Assembly: GCF_001050115.1 (NCBI RefSeq)
Contig: NZ_CP012024.1
Span: 724,001-788,000, forward strand
Reading direction: 5' to 3'
DNA length: 64,000 nt
DNA from: Bacillus smithii
GTDB lineage: Bacteria; Bacillota; Bacilli; Bacillales; DSM-4216
In this document: positions 1 to 9,854 of the stretch, one piece after another
Position numbering within the stretch: position 1 is the stretch's first letter
Layout of the letters: every line of letters starts with the position of its first letter
Notes under the pieces: generated by a model
The model's input: only the letters and a program-made list of their open reading frames with translations
Databases searched by the model: none
Told to the model about the DNA's origin: nothing
Translations under genes and position numbers: made by a program

Positions 1-222
<222 letters not shown>

Positions 223-292
223 AAATATTTTTAACTTTGTTTGGATATTTTTCACCTCGATGGACAAATTAATAACCGTGGAGGTGATAATG

Positions 293-589
293 ATGGCAAA
301 ACAAAACCAATTCACATCTAACACAAACGCGGAAAAAGTAAAACAACAAAACGCTGCATCTGCTCAAGGATCTAAATTTGGAACAGAATTCGCTTCTGAA
401 ACAGATGCACAGCAAGTAAGACAACAAAATGCTGCGTCTGCGAAAAACCAATCTCAATCGCAACAATCTTCTTCTTTTGCGACTGAGTTTGGTTCTGAAA
501 CAGATGTGCAAAAAGTGAAACAACAAAATCAACAAGCAGAAAGTCGCAAAGCGCAAAATTCAAGCGGCTCAAATCAACAAAATCAATAA
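293..589 (+). CDS. sspE: Gamma-type small acid-soluble spore protein
   Basis: A 98-residue, Gln/Asn/Ser/Ala-rich protein with two long repeats of the form 'F(G/A)TEFxSETD' followed by a 'VxQQN' segment, plus a related N-terminal stretch. This is the gamma-SASP signature: an amino-acid store of the spore core. The 'TEFxSETD' motifs are the recognition sites of the germination protease GPR. Two ATG codons lie side by side; the second is chosen because GGAGG ends 8 bases before it, whereas the first is only about 5 away. The gene is monocistronic, with a strong terminator close behind. Spore-core location and SigG control are known for the family; I could not identify a convincing SigG promoter. 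Confidence 0.93.
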   Translation: MAKQNQFTSNTNAEKVKQQNAASAQGSKFGTEFASETDAQQVRQQNAASAKNQSQSQQSSSFATEFGSETDVQKVKQQNQQAESRKAQNSSGSNQQNQ

Positions 590-598
590 GTACACAAG

Positions 599-637
599 GG
601 AAGAGATACATAGTAGTATGTGTCTCTTCTTTTTTTT
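599..637 (+). terminator. Terminator of sspE
   Basis: A hairpin with an AAGAGA...TCTCTT stem is followed by an uninterrupted run of T residues, 10 bases after the sspE stop codon. Confidence 0.85.
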
Positions 638-803
638 AGTTGGAAAAGATGGAATCAATCCCCATTATATGAAATCATCCTGTGAATGAAAAGTTAAAAT
701 TTTCGATAAAAACGTTAAAGAACCGACAGAAAAAGAGAAAGGAAAAAGGGCGGCTGGGAAGAAGTTAATAGAGGAGGATGTGACCGTTTGAGGGGTGATG
801 ATG

Positions 804-1061
804 ATGTTAGATCGTTTTGATGTATTAGTAAAGGAACAAATGAAAACGATGGAGAAACTGTTGTTATTGCAACAGGAAATAGAGCGGTGCCAGCTAATGG
901 AGAAAGAATTAAAAGAACTTCAGGATATTGCCGGAATGGAAAACCTTGAAAGTGAAATGGACGAGATGAGAAAAAAATTAAAGGAAATACAAAAGGTCTT
1001 TGAAGCCCAAACGGATGAAGTGATTCGTACTTATCAAGAGCAAACAGGCGTGAAATTATGA
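804..1061 (+). CDS. ygaB: YgaB-like coiled-coil protein
   Basis: An 85-residue acidic protein that is almost entirely heptad-like (many Leu, Glu, Lys; 'LLLQQEIERCQ', 'MRKKLKEIQKVFEAQ'), so probably one long coiled coil without membrane segments. It corresponds by position and character to B. subtilis YgaB, between sspE and ygaC; its function is unknown. Three ATG and one GTG codon are stacked at the start. The last ATG is chosen because GAGGGG lies 8 bases before it; the upstream GAGGAGG is about 20 bases away and probably not used. Confidence 0.75.
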   Translation: MLDRFDVLVKEQMKTMEKLLLLQQEIERCQLMEKELKELQDIAGMENLESEMDEMRKKLKEIQKVFEAQTDEVIRTYQEQTGVKL

Positions 1062-1089
1062 GCGGCGGCGAAAACCGTGGCTCTTTTGT
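1060..1089 (+). terminator. Weak terminator after ygaB
   Basis: GAGC/GCTC and CGG/CCG arms with an internal mismatch, followed by a short T-rich stretch, overlap the ygaB stop codon. Confidence 0.4.
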
Positions 1090-1195
1090 TTTAATTTTAA
1101 TGGTGAATCGTTATAATATGAAAGTAGAATTGTTTTTTCCTCCTCTTAGGGAAAAGACTGGTGAAATTTTTTTGATACGAAAGTAGGGGACAATC

Positions 1196-1741
1196 ATGGT
1201 ATTTCCCGCTGAAGGAGAAACCATACAAATTCATAGTTATAAACATGACGGCCATATTCATCGGATTTGGGAAGAAACGTTGGTTTTAAAAGCGACAGAA
1301 CGTCTTGTCATTGGAGGCAATGACCGAACCATCGTTACGGAGTCCGACGGCAGAACATGGATGACAAGAGAGCCGGCCATTTGTTATTTTCATGCTGAGC
1401 ATTGGTTCAATATTATTTGTATGATAAGAGAAGATGGGATCTATTACTACTGCAATTTAAGTTCTCCGTTTGTTTATGACTATGAAGCGTTAAAGTATAT
1501 TGATTATGATCTCGACATTAAAGTGTTTCCCGATATGACCTACTCCCTCCTGGATGAAGATGAATACGCTGAACATCGAAAGCAAATGGGTTATCCTGAT
1601 GTGATTGACCATATTTTAAAGCGGAATGTGGACAAGCTAATCAAATGGATTGAACAGCGCAAAGGTCCATTTGCACCTGATTTTGTAGACATATGGTACG
1701 ATAAATATCTTTTCTTAAATAAAAGAAGGTATGGGGTCTGA
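1196..1741 (+). CDS. ygaC: DUF402 nucleoside tri-/diphosphatase NtdP (YgaC)
   Basis: A 181-residue DUF402-family protein. Characteristic features are '[11 protein letters not shown]' near the N terminus, a central beta-rich core with '[10 protein letters not shown]' and 'YDLDIKV' followed by 'LDEDEY', where the acidic residues bind divalent metal, and '[10 protein letters not shown]' near the C terminus. Members in Staphylococcus (NtdP) hydrolyse nucleoside tri- and diphosphates in a metal-dependent way. The length equals the usual family length, and the position between ygaB and ygaD matches B. subtilis. The start ATG is preceded by TAGGGGAC. Confidence 0.9.
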   Translation: MVFPAEGETIQIHSYKHDGHIHRIWEETLVLKATERLVIGGNDRTIVTESDGRTWMTREPAICYFHAEHWFNIICMIREDGIYYYCNLSSPFVYDYEALKYIDYDLDIKVFPDMTYSLLDEDEYAEHRKQMGYPDVIDHILKRNVDKLIKWIEQRKGPFAPDFVDIWYDKYLFLNKRRYGV

Positions 1742-1924
1742 TCCTAAAGATGAGTCAGCCCCTTTTTCCATGGAAAAATAAAGAAGAATATTGATTTTTT
1801 GATGTAAGGAGCATTCCTGTTAGAAGGTTTTCGGGGACTTGAACAAAAAGAGCCCTCTTGGTATGATGCGGGGTGTCAATCTGCTAGAATTGACCCCTAA
1901 TTTGTTAACCAAGGAGGACTCCAT

Positions 1925-3202
1925 ATGGATTGTATAGAAAATCAAAAAATTAATCAAGTCACTGAAAAAACACTTGTCGTCGGTATCGACATTGCGAAGC
2001 GTACACATTTCGCTTGTTTTGTGGATGATCGTGGTCGTGTGCTTCAAAAATCATTCTCTGTATCCCAATCTCGGGATGGATTTGAGTCCTTCTATCAACG
2101 AATATTAAGGGCCATGAAGGATCATGACAAAACAGAAGTCTTAGTTGGAATAGAACCAACAGGTCATTATTGGCTCAATCTCGCTTATTTCTTGGAGGAG
2201 CGTGGGATACCCCTCGTTATAACAAATCCAATGCATGTCAAACGTTCTAAGGAATTAGATGACAATCTTCAAACGAAGAATGACCGTAAAGACGCATTAG
2301 TGATCGCAAGACTCTTAAAAGATGGACGCTTTAGCTATCCACGTATTTTAAAAGAAAAAGAAGCTGAACTCCGAGTAGGATCTACTTTTCGAGGGAAATT
2401 GACAGAGGAGCTAGGTTCGGTCAAAAACATGATGATCCGATGGTTGGATCGCTATTTTCCTGAGTTCACTCAAGTTTTTCCGTCATTCGGAAAAATGGCC
2501 TTGGCCGTACTCGAATGTACTCCATTCCCGAGTGATCTTCACCAGAAACAACCTGATGAGGTATTGGACATTTACCGAAAGGTAGAGGGGTTAAAATCTC
2601 CTCAAAGACCAAAAGCGACACAACTCATTCAAGTCGCGGCTCAATCAATTGGAGTAACAGAAGGACGTGAGATGGCCCGTTTTGAAATCGCCACACTCGT
2701 TCGTCGTTACCACCAGTTAGAACAAGAAATCGAAAGCATTACTCAGAAATTAGTTGAACTTGTCAAAACATCTGTAGAATATGAATGGCTTACAACAGTT
2801 CAAGGATTAGGGGATACGACCATTGTCGATCTTTTAGCTGAAATCGGAAGCTTTTCACACTATAAAGATCCACGCCAACTAATAAAACTCGCGGGATTAA
2901 CATTACGTGAAAATTCCTCTGGTCAGCATCAAGGCCAAAAGCGTATTTCCAAACGGGGAAGAAGAAAGCTACGTTCCCTCCTTTTCCGAGTGATGATGCC
3001 GATGATTCGCCATAATGAAGCCTTTAAAAAGCTACATGATTATTACACAAACCGTAAGGTGAATCCGTTACGCAAGAAGCAATCCATTGTGGTTCTATGC
3101 GGAAAGCTATTAAAAGTGTTACATGGAATCTGTACCAAGCACAAAGTGTTCGACGCACAGCGAATGATGAAGGATATCCCTAGTCTCGCAGAGGCTATGT
3201 AA
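1925..3202 (+). CDS. IS110/IS1111-type transposase (DEDD recombinase)
   Basis: A 425-residue transposase. The N-terminal RuvC-like domain opens with 'VVGIDIAKRTHFACFVD', containing the first catalytic Asp; 'GIEPTGHYW' carries the Glu, and 'KNDRKDALVIARLL' the Asp pair. The C-terminal Transposase_20 domain contains 'TVQGLGDTTIVDLLAEIG', 'KLAGLTL' and the 'GRRKLRSLLF' segment with the usual serine-domain context. The frame is complete and undamaged, so the enzyme may be active. A strong AAGGAGG lies 7 bases before the ATG. Confidence 0.93.
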   Translation: MDCIENQKINQVTEKTLVVGIDIAKRTHFACFVDDRGRVLQKSFSVSQSRDGFESFYQRILRAMKDHDKTEVLVGIEPTGHYWLNLAYFLEERGIPLVITNPMHVKRSKELDDNLQTKNDRKDALVIARLLKDGRFSYPRILKEKEAELRVGSTFRGKLTEELGSVKNMMIRWLDRYFPEFTQVFPSFGKMALAVLECTPFPSDLHQKQPDEVLDIYRKVEGLKSPQRPKATQLIQVAAQSIGVTEGREMARFEIATLVRRYHQLEQEIESITQKLVELVKTSVEYEWLTTVQGLGDTTIVDLLAEIGSFSHYKDPRQLIKLAGLTLRENSSGQHQGQKRISKRGRRKLRSLLFRVMMPMIRHNEAFKKLHDYYTNRKVNPLRKKQSIVVLCGKLLKVLHGICTKHKVFDAQRMMKDIPSLAEAM

Positions 3203-3529
3203 AGTTCTACATCTTCTTAACAGACCTAGACAACAGGATGACACGGAGAAGCTGGCATTATTTTTTCCCATTCGACCTCGAGTCCCTTAAGGAGCTTCGC
3301 TAGCCTCTGTCTTATGACTAGACCGAACGAAGGAATGTAGGCACACAGATGCCAAGAGACATGGGAGGGTACGTCATCATAAGTTACGCAGAGATCCATT
3401 GTGCATCCCATCATTCTCTAGCACTACTTACCATTATTACCCAGTAGTGGCCGCGTAGCGTACCCATAGGATGGAATAGTTTCACATAATATAAAAATAT
3501 TGTTAGTATGCGTGTCGAAAATTATTTTT
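3203..3529 (+). ncRNA. Possible guide (bridge/seek) RNA region of the IS1111-like element
   Basis: This non-coding stretch lies between the transposase stop codon and the right sub-terminal repeat and contains several short inverted repeats. In IS1111-type elements the RNA that selects the target is encoded downstream of the transposase gene (established for the subgroup). Assignment here is by position only; I have not folded it or identified target-binding loops. Confidence 0.4.
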
Positions 3530-3591
3530 TTGACACCCCACCAACGGGTTAAACCGTTGATATATCAACATTTATAGAGGGAGGGGGAAAT

Positions 3592-5337
3592 TTGGGAAGC
3601 ATACGTAGATATATGAATTTTGTAAAACCATACAGGCGAGAAATTATCTCAACTTTGTTTATCGGGGCCATCAAATTTGCCATACCGCTCCTCATTCCGC
3701 TTTTCATTAAATATGTGATTGATGATATCATAGGAAATCGTGAATTATCCACCGATATCAAAATCCATAAGCTTCTTTTTGTACTGGGAGTCATGTTTTT
3801 TATTTTTGTCGTATTGCGGCCGCCTGTTGAATATTTTCGACAATATTTAGCCCAAAGCACTGGAAATAGAGTGTTGTATGATATTCGAGACCGACTCTTT
3901 GAGCACATTCAAAAGTTAAGCTTTAAATATTATTCTAATCATCGGGCGGGCGAAGTGATTTCCCGGGTAATTAATGATGTAGAACAGACGAAGGATTTTG
4001 TGATTACAGGATTGATGAATATTTGGCTCGATTTGGCAACCATTTTCATCGCTGTTGGACTCATGCTGTCGATGGATGTCAAATTGACCATTGTTTCGCT
4101 TTTAGTATTTCCTCTTTATGCTTTTTCCGTCAAATATTTTTTTGGAAATTTAAGAAGACTGACAAGAGTGCGTTCGCAGGCGCTGGCAGAAATGCAAGGT
4201 TTTCTGCATGAACGAGTGCAGGGAATGCCTGTTATTAAAAGTTTTGCCATCGAGGACTTTGCCCAAGATCAATTCAAAGACCAAAATTCAAATTTTTTGG
4301 ATAAAGCCCTCTATCAAACGAATTGGACAGCCAAATCATTTGCAGTCGTGAATACCATTACCGATTTAGCTCCTTTGATTGTCATTGCTTATGCCGGGTT
4401 TCAAGTGATTCACGGCCATTTATCAGTCGGAACGATGGCCGCATTTATTTCTTATGTAGATCGTTTATACGATCCTTTAAGAAGGCTTGTCAATTCATCT
4501 ACCACCTTAACTCAGGCCATAGCTTCCATGGACAGAGTGTTTGAGCTGATCGATGAGAAATATGATATTACGGATCGTCCCAATGCCATTGAATGCAAGG
4601 ATGTAAAAGGAAATATTGTATTTGATCATGTAAGTTTTGCTTACGATGAAAATGAACCGGAAGTGTTGAAAGATATTGATCTTGAGATTAAAGCGGGTGA
4701 GACGGTTGCTCTTGTCGGAATGAGCGGAGGGGGCAAATCTTCGCTAGTAAGCTTGATTTCGCGTTTTTACGATGTGACAAAAGGAAGAATTTTATTGGAC
4801 GGTGTAGACATTCGCGATTTTAAAGTTCGGAGTTTACGTGATCATATCGGAATGGTGCTTCAAGATAATATTTTGTTCAGCGATTCTGTTAAAAACAATA
4901 TCCTTCTCGGACGTCCGGATGCAAGTGAAGAAGAAGTGATCGCTGCAGCTAAAGCCGCAAACGCTCATGACTTTATTATGAATTTAGTCGATGGATATGA
5001 CACGAAAGTGGGCGAAAGAGGGGTAAAGCTTTCAGGCGGGCAAAAACAAAGAGTCGCAATTGCCCGAGTGTTTCTGAAAAATCCTCCCATCTTGATATTG
5101 GATGAGGCTACTTCAGCGCTTGATTTAGAAAGCGAACATTTAATTCAAGAGGCACTGGAAAAGTTGGCAAAGGATCGGACCACTTTTATTGTTGCTCATC
5201 GGCTTTCTACTATAACTCATGCGGATCGAATTATTTTGATTGAAAATGGCCAAGTCGTTGAATCGGGCACTCACGAAGAACTTATGGCAAAACAAGGGAG
5301 CTACTATAAACTCTTTCAAGTGCAACAGCTGAATTAG
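3592..5337 (+). CDS. ygaD: ABC transporter, fused permease and ATPase (YgaD)
   Basis: A 581-residue half-transporter of the multidrug/lipid exporter type. About six membrane helices occupy residues 1-310 (for example '[11 protein letters not shown]', '[14 protein letters not shown]'). The nucleotide-binding domain has Walker A 'GMSGGGKSS' near residue 376, the signature 'LSGGQKQR' near 480, Walker B '[12 protein letters not shown]' near 501 and the switch His in 'VAHRLST' near 534. It probably works as a homodimer in the cytoplasmic membrane; the substrate is unknown. Translation starts at TTG behind GAGGGAGGGGG, with the family N terminus '[13 protein letters not shown]'. The IS1111-like element ends only about 50 bases upstream, so its native promoter may be displaced. 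Confidence 0.93.
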   Translation: MGSIRRYMNFVKPYRREIISTLFIGAIKFAIPLLIPLFIKYVIDDIIGNRELSTDIKIHKLLFVLGVMFFIFVVLRPPVEYFRQYLAQSTGNRVLYDIRDRLFEHIQKLSFKYYSNHRAGEVISRVINDVEQTKDFVITGLMNIWLDLATIFIAVGLMLSMDVKLTIVSLLVFPLYAFSVKYFFGNLRRLTRVRSQALAEMQGFLHERVQGMPVIKSFAIEDFAQDQFKDQNSNFLDKALYQTNWTAKSFAVVNTITDLAPLIVIAYAGFQVIHGHLSVGTMAAFISYVDRLYDPLRRLVNSSTTLTQAIASMDRVFELIDEKYDITDRPNAIECKDVKGNIVFDHVSFAYDENEPEVLKDIDLEIKAGETVALVGMSGGGKSSLVSLISRFYDVTKGRILLDGVDIRDFKVRSLRDHIGMVLQDNILFSDSVKNNILLGRPDASEEEVIAAAKAANAHDFIMNLVDGYDTKVGERGVKLSGGQKQRVAIARVFLKNPPILILDEATSALDLESEHLIQEALEKLAKDRTTFIVAHRLSTITHADRIILIENGQVVESGTHEELMAKQGSYYKLFQVQQLN

Positions 5338-5381
5338 AACGTAATCATGGGATACAGAAGGACTTTTTGAAACAAAAAAAG

Positions 5382-5422
5382 AAAAAGTCAGGAGAGAATA
5401 TTTCGTTTCTTCCTGACTTTTA
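5382..5422. terminator. Bidirectional terminator between ygaD and ygaE
   Basis: A long stem with arms AAAAAGTCAGGA and TCCTGACTTTTT has A and T runs on both sides, between two convergent genes. Confidence 0.85.
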
Positions 5423-6505
5423 CTCGTTTTCTTCTTTTATTTTCACTTCATTTTCCGACTTATGAAAACTTTGGAAGCTGTGAATCAGCATATCCAGATG
5501 CTCCACTTGTTCGCCATACTCTAAGATGGAGGTGACGATGTAGAGCAAATGGAAGGATTGGGTATCCTTGCTTCCGGAGTACTCTTCAATAATTTCGTCT
5601 AAAAATGCATCCATAAATTCCTTGCGGTTTAAATACACATCATGGACTTCTTCCAGCTCCGTTTTTTTCTTCGCTTTTCCAACAAACTTCAATAATATTT
5701 GCTCATGGTAGCTGATTAACGCATCGAGCATTTCTTGAATTCTTTTTTGAAGTTCCTCTGGAAGCTGCTGGATTTCATTTTCATAATGGTGAAGCCGTTT
5801 TAAAATCTCAAAGCTTTTTTTGACAGCAATGATCATTTGCCTGTAAATCACAAGTCGGCGATTTTTCGCAGTATGGCTGATTTTAAATGTATTTCTGTCT
5901 TCTTTGTACAATTTATATAACTCGTCCGTTTTGTATAATCGCTCGCTAATCTTGGATATGTCGAGTTTCAACAGTTGATAGTCAGAGGCATTTCGAGTGC
6001 TCAAGCGAATCCATTTCAAAATGTCCTCTGTCACGTTGTTTATATGCAAAAAAAGTTTCGTCTCATATTTGGGCGGCATAAAAATTAAATTGACGACAAA
6101 AGCGGCTAAAATTCCAAGCATAATGGTTCCAAAACGGAGGAGAGCAAATTGGATAAACTGTTCGTTTTGAACTTCCATAATCGCGATAATAGTCACTAGT
6201 GCCAAACCGACCGTATTATCAAGTTTTAATTTTAAAATAATGAGAATCGCGACAATAGAAGCCAGACCGACAAATACGATATGGTTGCCGAAGAAAACGA
6301 CAGTCAGAATGGCAATGGCAGCACCAATCGCATTTCCTTGAACTTGTTCGACAATGGTTTTATAAGATCGATAAATAGTTGGCTGTATTGCAAAAACGGC
6401 TTGTATTCCGGCAAAAACAGGAGATGGCAATTGAAGAGCGCGAGCAATGGCCAACGCAAGGACAATCGCAATTCCTGTTTTTAATATGCGGGCACCAAGC
6501 TTCAT
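5420..6505 (-). CDS. ygaE: Aromatic acid exporter-family membrane protein (YgaE)
   Basis: A 361-residue protein whose first 145 residues are hydrophobic, with four to five predicted helices ('IAIVLALAIARAL', 'AIGAAIAILTVVFFG', 'VGLASIVAILIIL', 'IMLGILAAFVVNLIFM'). A long charged cytoplasmic part rich in Lys, Glu and Leu follows, likely helical. The N-terminal half fits the ArAE_1/DUF939 half of the FUSC-like exporters, and the position next to ygaD matches B. subtilis ygaE. Transport of aromatic or organic anions is only inferred from the family. The start has AAAGGA about 10 bases upstream. Confidence 0.85.
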   Translation of the reverse strand: MKLGARILKTGIAIVLALAIARALQLPSPVFAGIQAVFAIQPTIYRSYKTIVEQVQGNAIGAAIAILTVVFFGNHIVFVGLASIVAILIILKLKLDNTVGLALVTIIAIMEVQNEQFIQFALLRFGTIMLGILAAFVVNLIFMPPKYETKLFLHINNVTEDILKWIRLSTRNASDYQLLKLDISKISERLYKTDELYKLYKEDRNTFKISHTAKNRRLVIYRQMIIAVKKSFEILKRLHHYENEIQQLPEELQKRIQEMLDALISYHEQILLKFVGKAKKKTELEEVHDVYLNRKEFMDAFLDEIIEEYSGSKDTQSFHLLYIVTSILEYGEQVEHLDMLIHSFQSFHKSENEVKIKEENE

Positions 6506-7041
6506 AGCGCATTTTTCCTTTCTTAAGTTTTTACATGTAATGAAAATGGCTTCAAAACGTCAAACGCTGACCTGGGAATGATATTATCTCCCTTTTTATA
6601 TGATGTTTGATTTTCTCTATTTATCCCTACTTTGAATGTCCTTTTTTGTGATGGATCGTCTGAAACATTATTGTACTATACAATGGAAAAATAAGAATAT
6701 CAAGAGATGTAGCCTTTTTTGAAAAATAAAATTTTATCCAGTTTTTGCTTTTCATGAATTGGTCATTCTTGTTTTCTAAAGATAAGTAAAACAAAGCGAA
6801 AAACGGCGAGATGATTAAAAGGAACGGTCAAGACGGGAGCAGAAGATTTTTTTGAACCTTAATGGAGTAAATGGAATTAGCGTCTATTTAAAACTGAATA
6901 AATTTACTGGCGATTTGCCCTTGACCTCCGTTGGCAAATAGCTGAGAATACCGTTTTTTTACGGGGGATAAGAAAAAGCGCCCTGTCAAAGGACGCTTGC
7001 AAACATGATAGTCGTTTCAACATGAAACTACCAGTTGGATA
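6506..7041. other. Intergenic region between ygaE and hemL
   Basis: No reading frame with a ribosome-binding site is visible on either strand. The right part holds the hemL terminator on the minus strand; the left part presumably contains the ygaE promoter, which I cannot pinpoint. Confidence 0.5.
6972..6998 (-). terminator. Terminator of hemL
   Basis: Read on the minus strand, AAGCGTCCT pairs with AGGGCGCTT across a short loop and is followed by a T run; it lies about 45 bases after the hemL stop codon. Confidence 0.75.
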
Positions 7042-8343
7042 TTATTTTATTTCTTGAGACATTTTTTCAAAAGCTCGCTCTACTGCTTGGATGGTTGTCC
7101 GAATATCTTCTTCCGTATGGGCGAGAGTAATAAACCAAGCTTCATATTTGGAAGGAGCTAGGTTAATGCCTTGATGAAGCATCAGTTTGAAAAAGCGGGC
7201 AAACCGTTCACCGTCGCTTGCTTGCGCTTGAGTATAGTTTTCGACTTTTTCATCTGTAAAGTATACCGTAAGCGCACCTTTTAAACGGTTAATCGTAATC
7301 GGGATTTGATACGTTTGTGCTGCTTTTAAGATTCCTTCTTCCAACATAGCCCCGAGCCGATCGAGGTATTCATAGACACCGTCTTGCTTTAATACTTCCA
7401 AGCAGGCAATTCCCGCCAAAATAGAAGCTGGATTTCCGGCCATCGTTCCTGCTTGATAAGCTGGACCGAGAGGAGCTACTTTTTCCATGATATCCACTCT
7501 TCCGCCGTAAGCGCCAATTGGAAGGCCTCCGCCGATAATTTTTCCCATGGCTGTTAAATCAGGAATGACTCCCAGCAAATCTTGAGCTCCCCCGTACATA
7601 AAGCGGAATGCCGTAATGACTTCATCGAATATAAGCAGAGCGCCTGCTTTGTGCGTTAATTCTTTCACTTGTTCTAAAAATCCCGGCTTCGGCTCTACGA
7701 TACCAAAGTTTCCGACAATCGGTTCAACTAATACAGCTGCTACTTCATTGCCCCATTTATCAATGGCTTCACGGAACGATGCGACATCATTGTATGGAAC
7801 GGTAATGACTTCTTTTGCGATGCTTTCCGGAACGCCCGCTGAATCAGGTGTTCCTAAAGTAGAAGGCCCTGATCCTGCCGCTACTAGCACTAAATCAGAA
7901 TGTCCGTGATAACATCCTTCGAACTTTATAATTTTGGTTCTTCCGGTGTAGGCTCTTGCGACGCGGATCGTGGTCATCACAGCTTCGGTTCCGCTGTTGA
8001 CAAAACGAACTTTTTCCAGCGAAGGTATGGCTTCTTTTAACATTTTGGCAAATTTCACTTCAAAAGGAGTCGGCGTTCCGTATAAAACCCCATTTTCCGC
8101 TGCTTTTTGAATCGCTTCGGTAATATGGGGGTGGGCATGTCCTGTAATGATAGGACCGTAGGCTGCCAAATAATCAATATATTTATTGCCGTCAACATCC
8201 CAAAAATAAGCGCCCTTTGCTTTTTCCATCGCAACAGGTGCTCCACCGCCAACTGCTTTATAGGAGCGGGACGGACTGTTAACGCCGCCGACGATATGTT
8301 CCAGCGCTTCTTTATGTAAACGTTCTGAATGGGTAAAGTCCAT
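7042..8343 (-). CDS. hemL: Glutamate-1-semialdehyde 2,1-aminomutase
   Basis: A 433-residue PLP enzyme that converts glutamate-1-semialdehyde to 5-aminolevulinate in tetrapyrrole (haem, cobalamin) synthesis. The PLP-binding lysine is Lys267 in '[17 protein letters not shown]'. '[10 protein letters not shown]' and 'CYHGHSD' are the usual cofactor and substrate segments, and 'FDEVITAFR' carries the Asp that contacts the PLP ring nitrogen. The length is standard. In B. subtilis the gene at this locus is the paralogue gsaB, while another hemL sits in the hem operon, so this may be the second isozyme. AGGAGG lies 9 bases before the ATG. Confidence 0.95.
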   Translation of the reverse strand: MDFTHSERLHKEALEHIVGGVNSPSRSYKAVGGGAPVAMEKAKGAYFWDVDGNKYIDYLAAYGPIITGHAHPHITEAIQKAAENGVLYGTPTPFEVKFAKMLKEAIPSLEKVRFVNSGTEAVMTTIRVARAYTGRTKIIKFEGCYHGHSDLVLVAAGSGPSTLGTPDSAGVPESIAKEVITVPYNDVASFREAIDKWGNEVAAVLVEPIVGNFGIVEPKPGFLEQVKELTHKAGALLIFDEVITAFRFMYGGAQDLLGVIPDLTAMGKIIGGGLPIGAYGGRVDIMEKVAPLGPAYQAGTMAGNPASILAGIACLEVLKQDGVYEYLDRLGAMLEEGILKAAQTYQIPITINRLKGALTVYFTDEKVENYTQAQASDGERFARFFKLMLHQGINLAPSKYEAWFITLAHTEEDIRTTIQAVERAFEKMSQEIK

Positions 8344-8529
8344 AAAAGTATTCCTCCTGCCGTGTCATAACTAATATTAAGTGTTTCATATATATTATTA
8401 CATATTTCCTACCCATTTTCATAAAAATGAAATTTTCAGCGGCAAGCGTTTCAGGATCACTCTTTATCTTCTTCTTTTCGTTTTAATAACATTCTATCGG
8501 TCGGTGAAAGGTAACAGGAGGGTTATCGG

Positions 8530-8928
8530 ATGCCGTATTTATTAATGGCCGCAGTGATTATTTGTATGACACTAAGTTTGCGCGAATTGTTTGTTCCTTC
8601 TAGATGGAAGTATAAAAAATTGTCTTTTGAAAACTTTCTCTTATTGGGATTATTATATGTGACGATCATGATCGGTTTTGGCCTTCTTTATTTGCTTTTA
8701 GAAATGCAAGGTTATGCCATTTTGACCGGAAAAGGAACGTACAGCGAAAGTTTTTTCGAAAAGCTCCATACCTCTCTTTATTTCAGCGGTATTACGTTGT
8801 TCACAGTCGGTTACGGAGATTTAGTTCCAAACGGTGTAGGGCGCTGGATTGCGCTAGTGGAGGCATGGCTGGGTTATACCATTCCGGCAGCTTTTGTCGT
8901 GAAAACTTTCATTGATTGGGAGAAATAA
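8530..8928 (+). CDS. Small K+ channel-type membrane protein (Ion_trans_2)
   Basis: A 132-residue membrane protein with helices at about 3-20, 37-60 and 105-127. Between the last two is a pore loop carrying the potassium selectivity filter 'TVGYGD' at residues 92-97. There is no cytoplasmic RCK/TrkA domain, so it is a minimal pore subunit, presumably tetrameric. It reads away from hemL and is separate from bcp. GGAGGG lies upstream of the ATG. Potassium selectivity is inferred from the filter; gating is unknown. Confidence 0.85.
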   Translation: MPYLLMAAVIICMTLSLRELFVPSRWKYKKLSFENFLLLGLLYVTIMIGFGLLYLLLEMQGYAILTGKGTYSESFFEKLHTSLYFSGITLFTVGYGDLVPNGVGRWIALVEAWLGYTIPAAFVVKTFIDWEK

Positions 8929-9085
8929 TGTGAAACTTCCATCAGCCGAGCGGATGGTTAGTAGGACTAATTGGATGAATAGGAGACGTTTCCCCCGTCA
9001 AGAAAGGAGATTTGCGGGATAAATTCAATTGCAAATTATTTTAAAATTGGATACGCTAAGTTCAAAACGAATGGAGGGATTACAT

Positions 9086-9556
9086 ATGACATTGGCAATA
9101 GGTGAAGCGGCTCCTGATTTTGAACTTCCGGCCAGCAATGGCGAAAAGGTAAAATTATCGAATTTCAAAGGGAAAAATGTGGTGCTGTATTTTTATCCGA
9201 AAGATATGACTCCCGGCTGCACGACAGAAGCGTGTGACTTTCGGGATTATCATGATGAATTTTCCAAATTGAATGCCGTGATTCTGGGAATTAGCACGGA
9301 TTCTTTGGACAAACATAAAAAATTTATTGAAAAGTACGATTTGCCTTTTTTGCTGTTGGCCGATGAAGACCATCAAGTATGCGAACTTTATGGCGTTTGG
9401 AAGTTAAAAAAGAATTTCGGAAAAGAATATATGGGAATCGAGCGTTCGACATTTGTTATTGATCAACAAGGAAGACTTGCAAAAGAATGGAGAAAAGTAA
9501 AAGTAAAAGGACATGTTGAAGAAGCGCTGGAATTTATTAAAAATGAGCTCTCGTAG
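9086..9556 (+). CDS. bcp: Thioredoxin-dependent thiol peroxidase (BCP-type peroxiredoxin, YgaF)
   Basis: A 156-residue atypical 2-Cys peroxiredoxin that reduces hydrogen and organic peroxides with thioredoxin. 'FYPKDMTPGCTTEACDF' contains the peroxidatic Cys45 and resolving Cys50, the spacing of E. coli BCP. An in-frame ATG lies 57 bases further upstream, but the chosen ATG has GGAGGG 7 bases before it and gives the family N terminus 'LAIGEAAPDFELP'. The neighbourhood includes perR, the peroxide regulator. A terminator hairpin follows about 95 bases downstream. Confidence 0.95.
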   Translation: MTLAIGEAAPDFELPASNGEKVKLSNFKGKNVVLYFYPKDMTPGCTTEACDFRDYHDEFSKLNAVILGISTDSLDKHKKFIEKYDLPFLLLADEDHQVCELYGVWKLKKNFGKEYMGIERSTFVIDQQGRLAKEWRKVKVKGHVEEALEFIKNELS

Positions 9557-9651
9557 CCTATTTTTAGAATGAGAAGGCAATTGTCCATGCATTATGTAGA
9601 TTAAAACATACTGTAAAGTAAGGGCATACCTCCTCATGAAATAAATGTTTA

Positions 9652-9677
9652 GGGCCGGATCCACCGGTCCATTTTTC
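9652..9677 (+). terminator. Probable terminator of bcp
   Basis: GGGCCGG pairs with CCGGTCC across a five-base loop and is followed by ATTTTTCTTT. Confidence 0.6.
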
Positions 9678-9854
9678 TTTGAACAAAAATATCGGGAGAA
9701 AGCAGCTATTCTTACAAATTTGCTTCAGCGCTTTTCTTATTTGTATTTTCTTCCAGTAAATCATGGTAAAATGGGCGTGGAGGCCAATTAACGATAAGAA
9801 ATCTAAAATTTCCATAACGGAATAGACAAAATCAAGTGGAGAGGAGCAAAAAAA

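Larger units (their letters stand above)
1863..3542 (+). mobile_element. IS110-family (IS1111-like) insertion sequence
   Basis: The element carries one transposase gene and is bracketed by a perfect 10-bp inverted repeat: GGGGTGTCAA at 1870-1879 and its complement at 3530-3539. Sub-terminal repeats and the absence of an obvious target duplication are typical of the IS1111 subgroup, which uses RuvC-like recombination guided by an element-encoded RNA. About 330 bases of non-coding DNA lie downstream of the transposase and only about 55 upstream, again the IS1111 layout. The exact outer ends cannot be fixed from one copy; a few bases either side are assumed. The insertion separates ygaC from ygaD. 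Confidence 0.75.

Noticed and set aside
242-271. A TGGATA / CAAATTA pair with 17-base spacing as SigG promoter of sspE
   Set aside because: The implied transcription start would fall on the ribosome-binding site, leaving almost no leader; the match is also weak.
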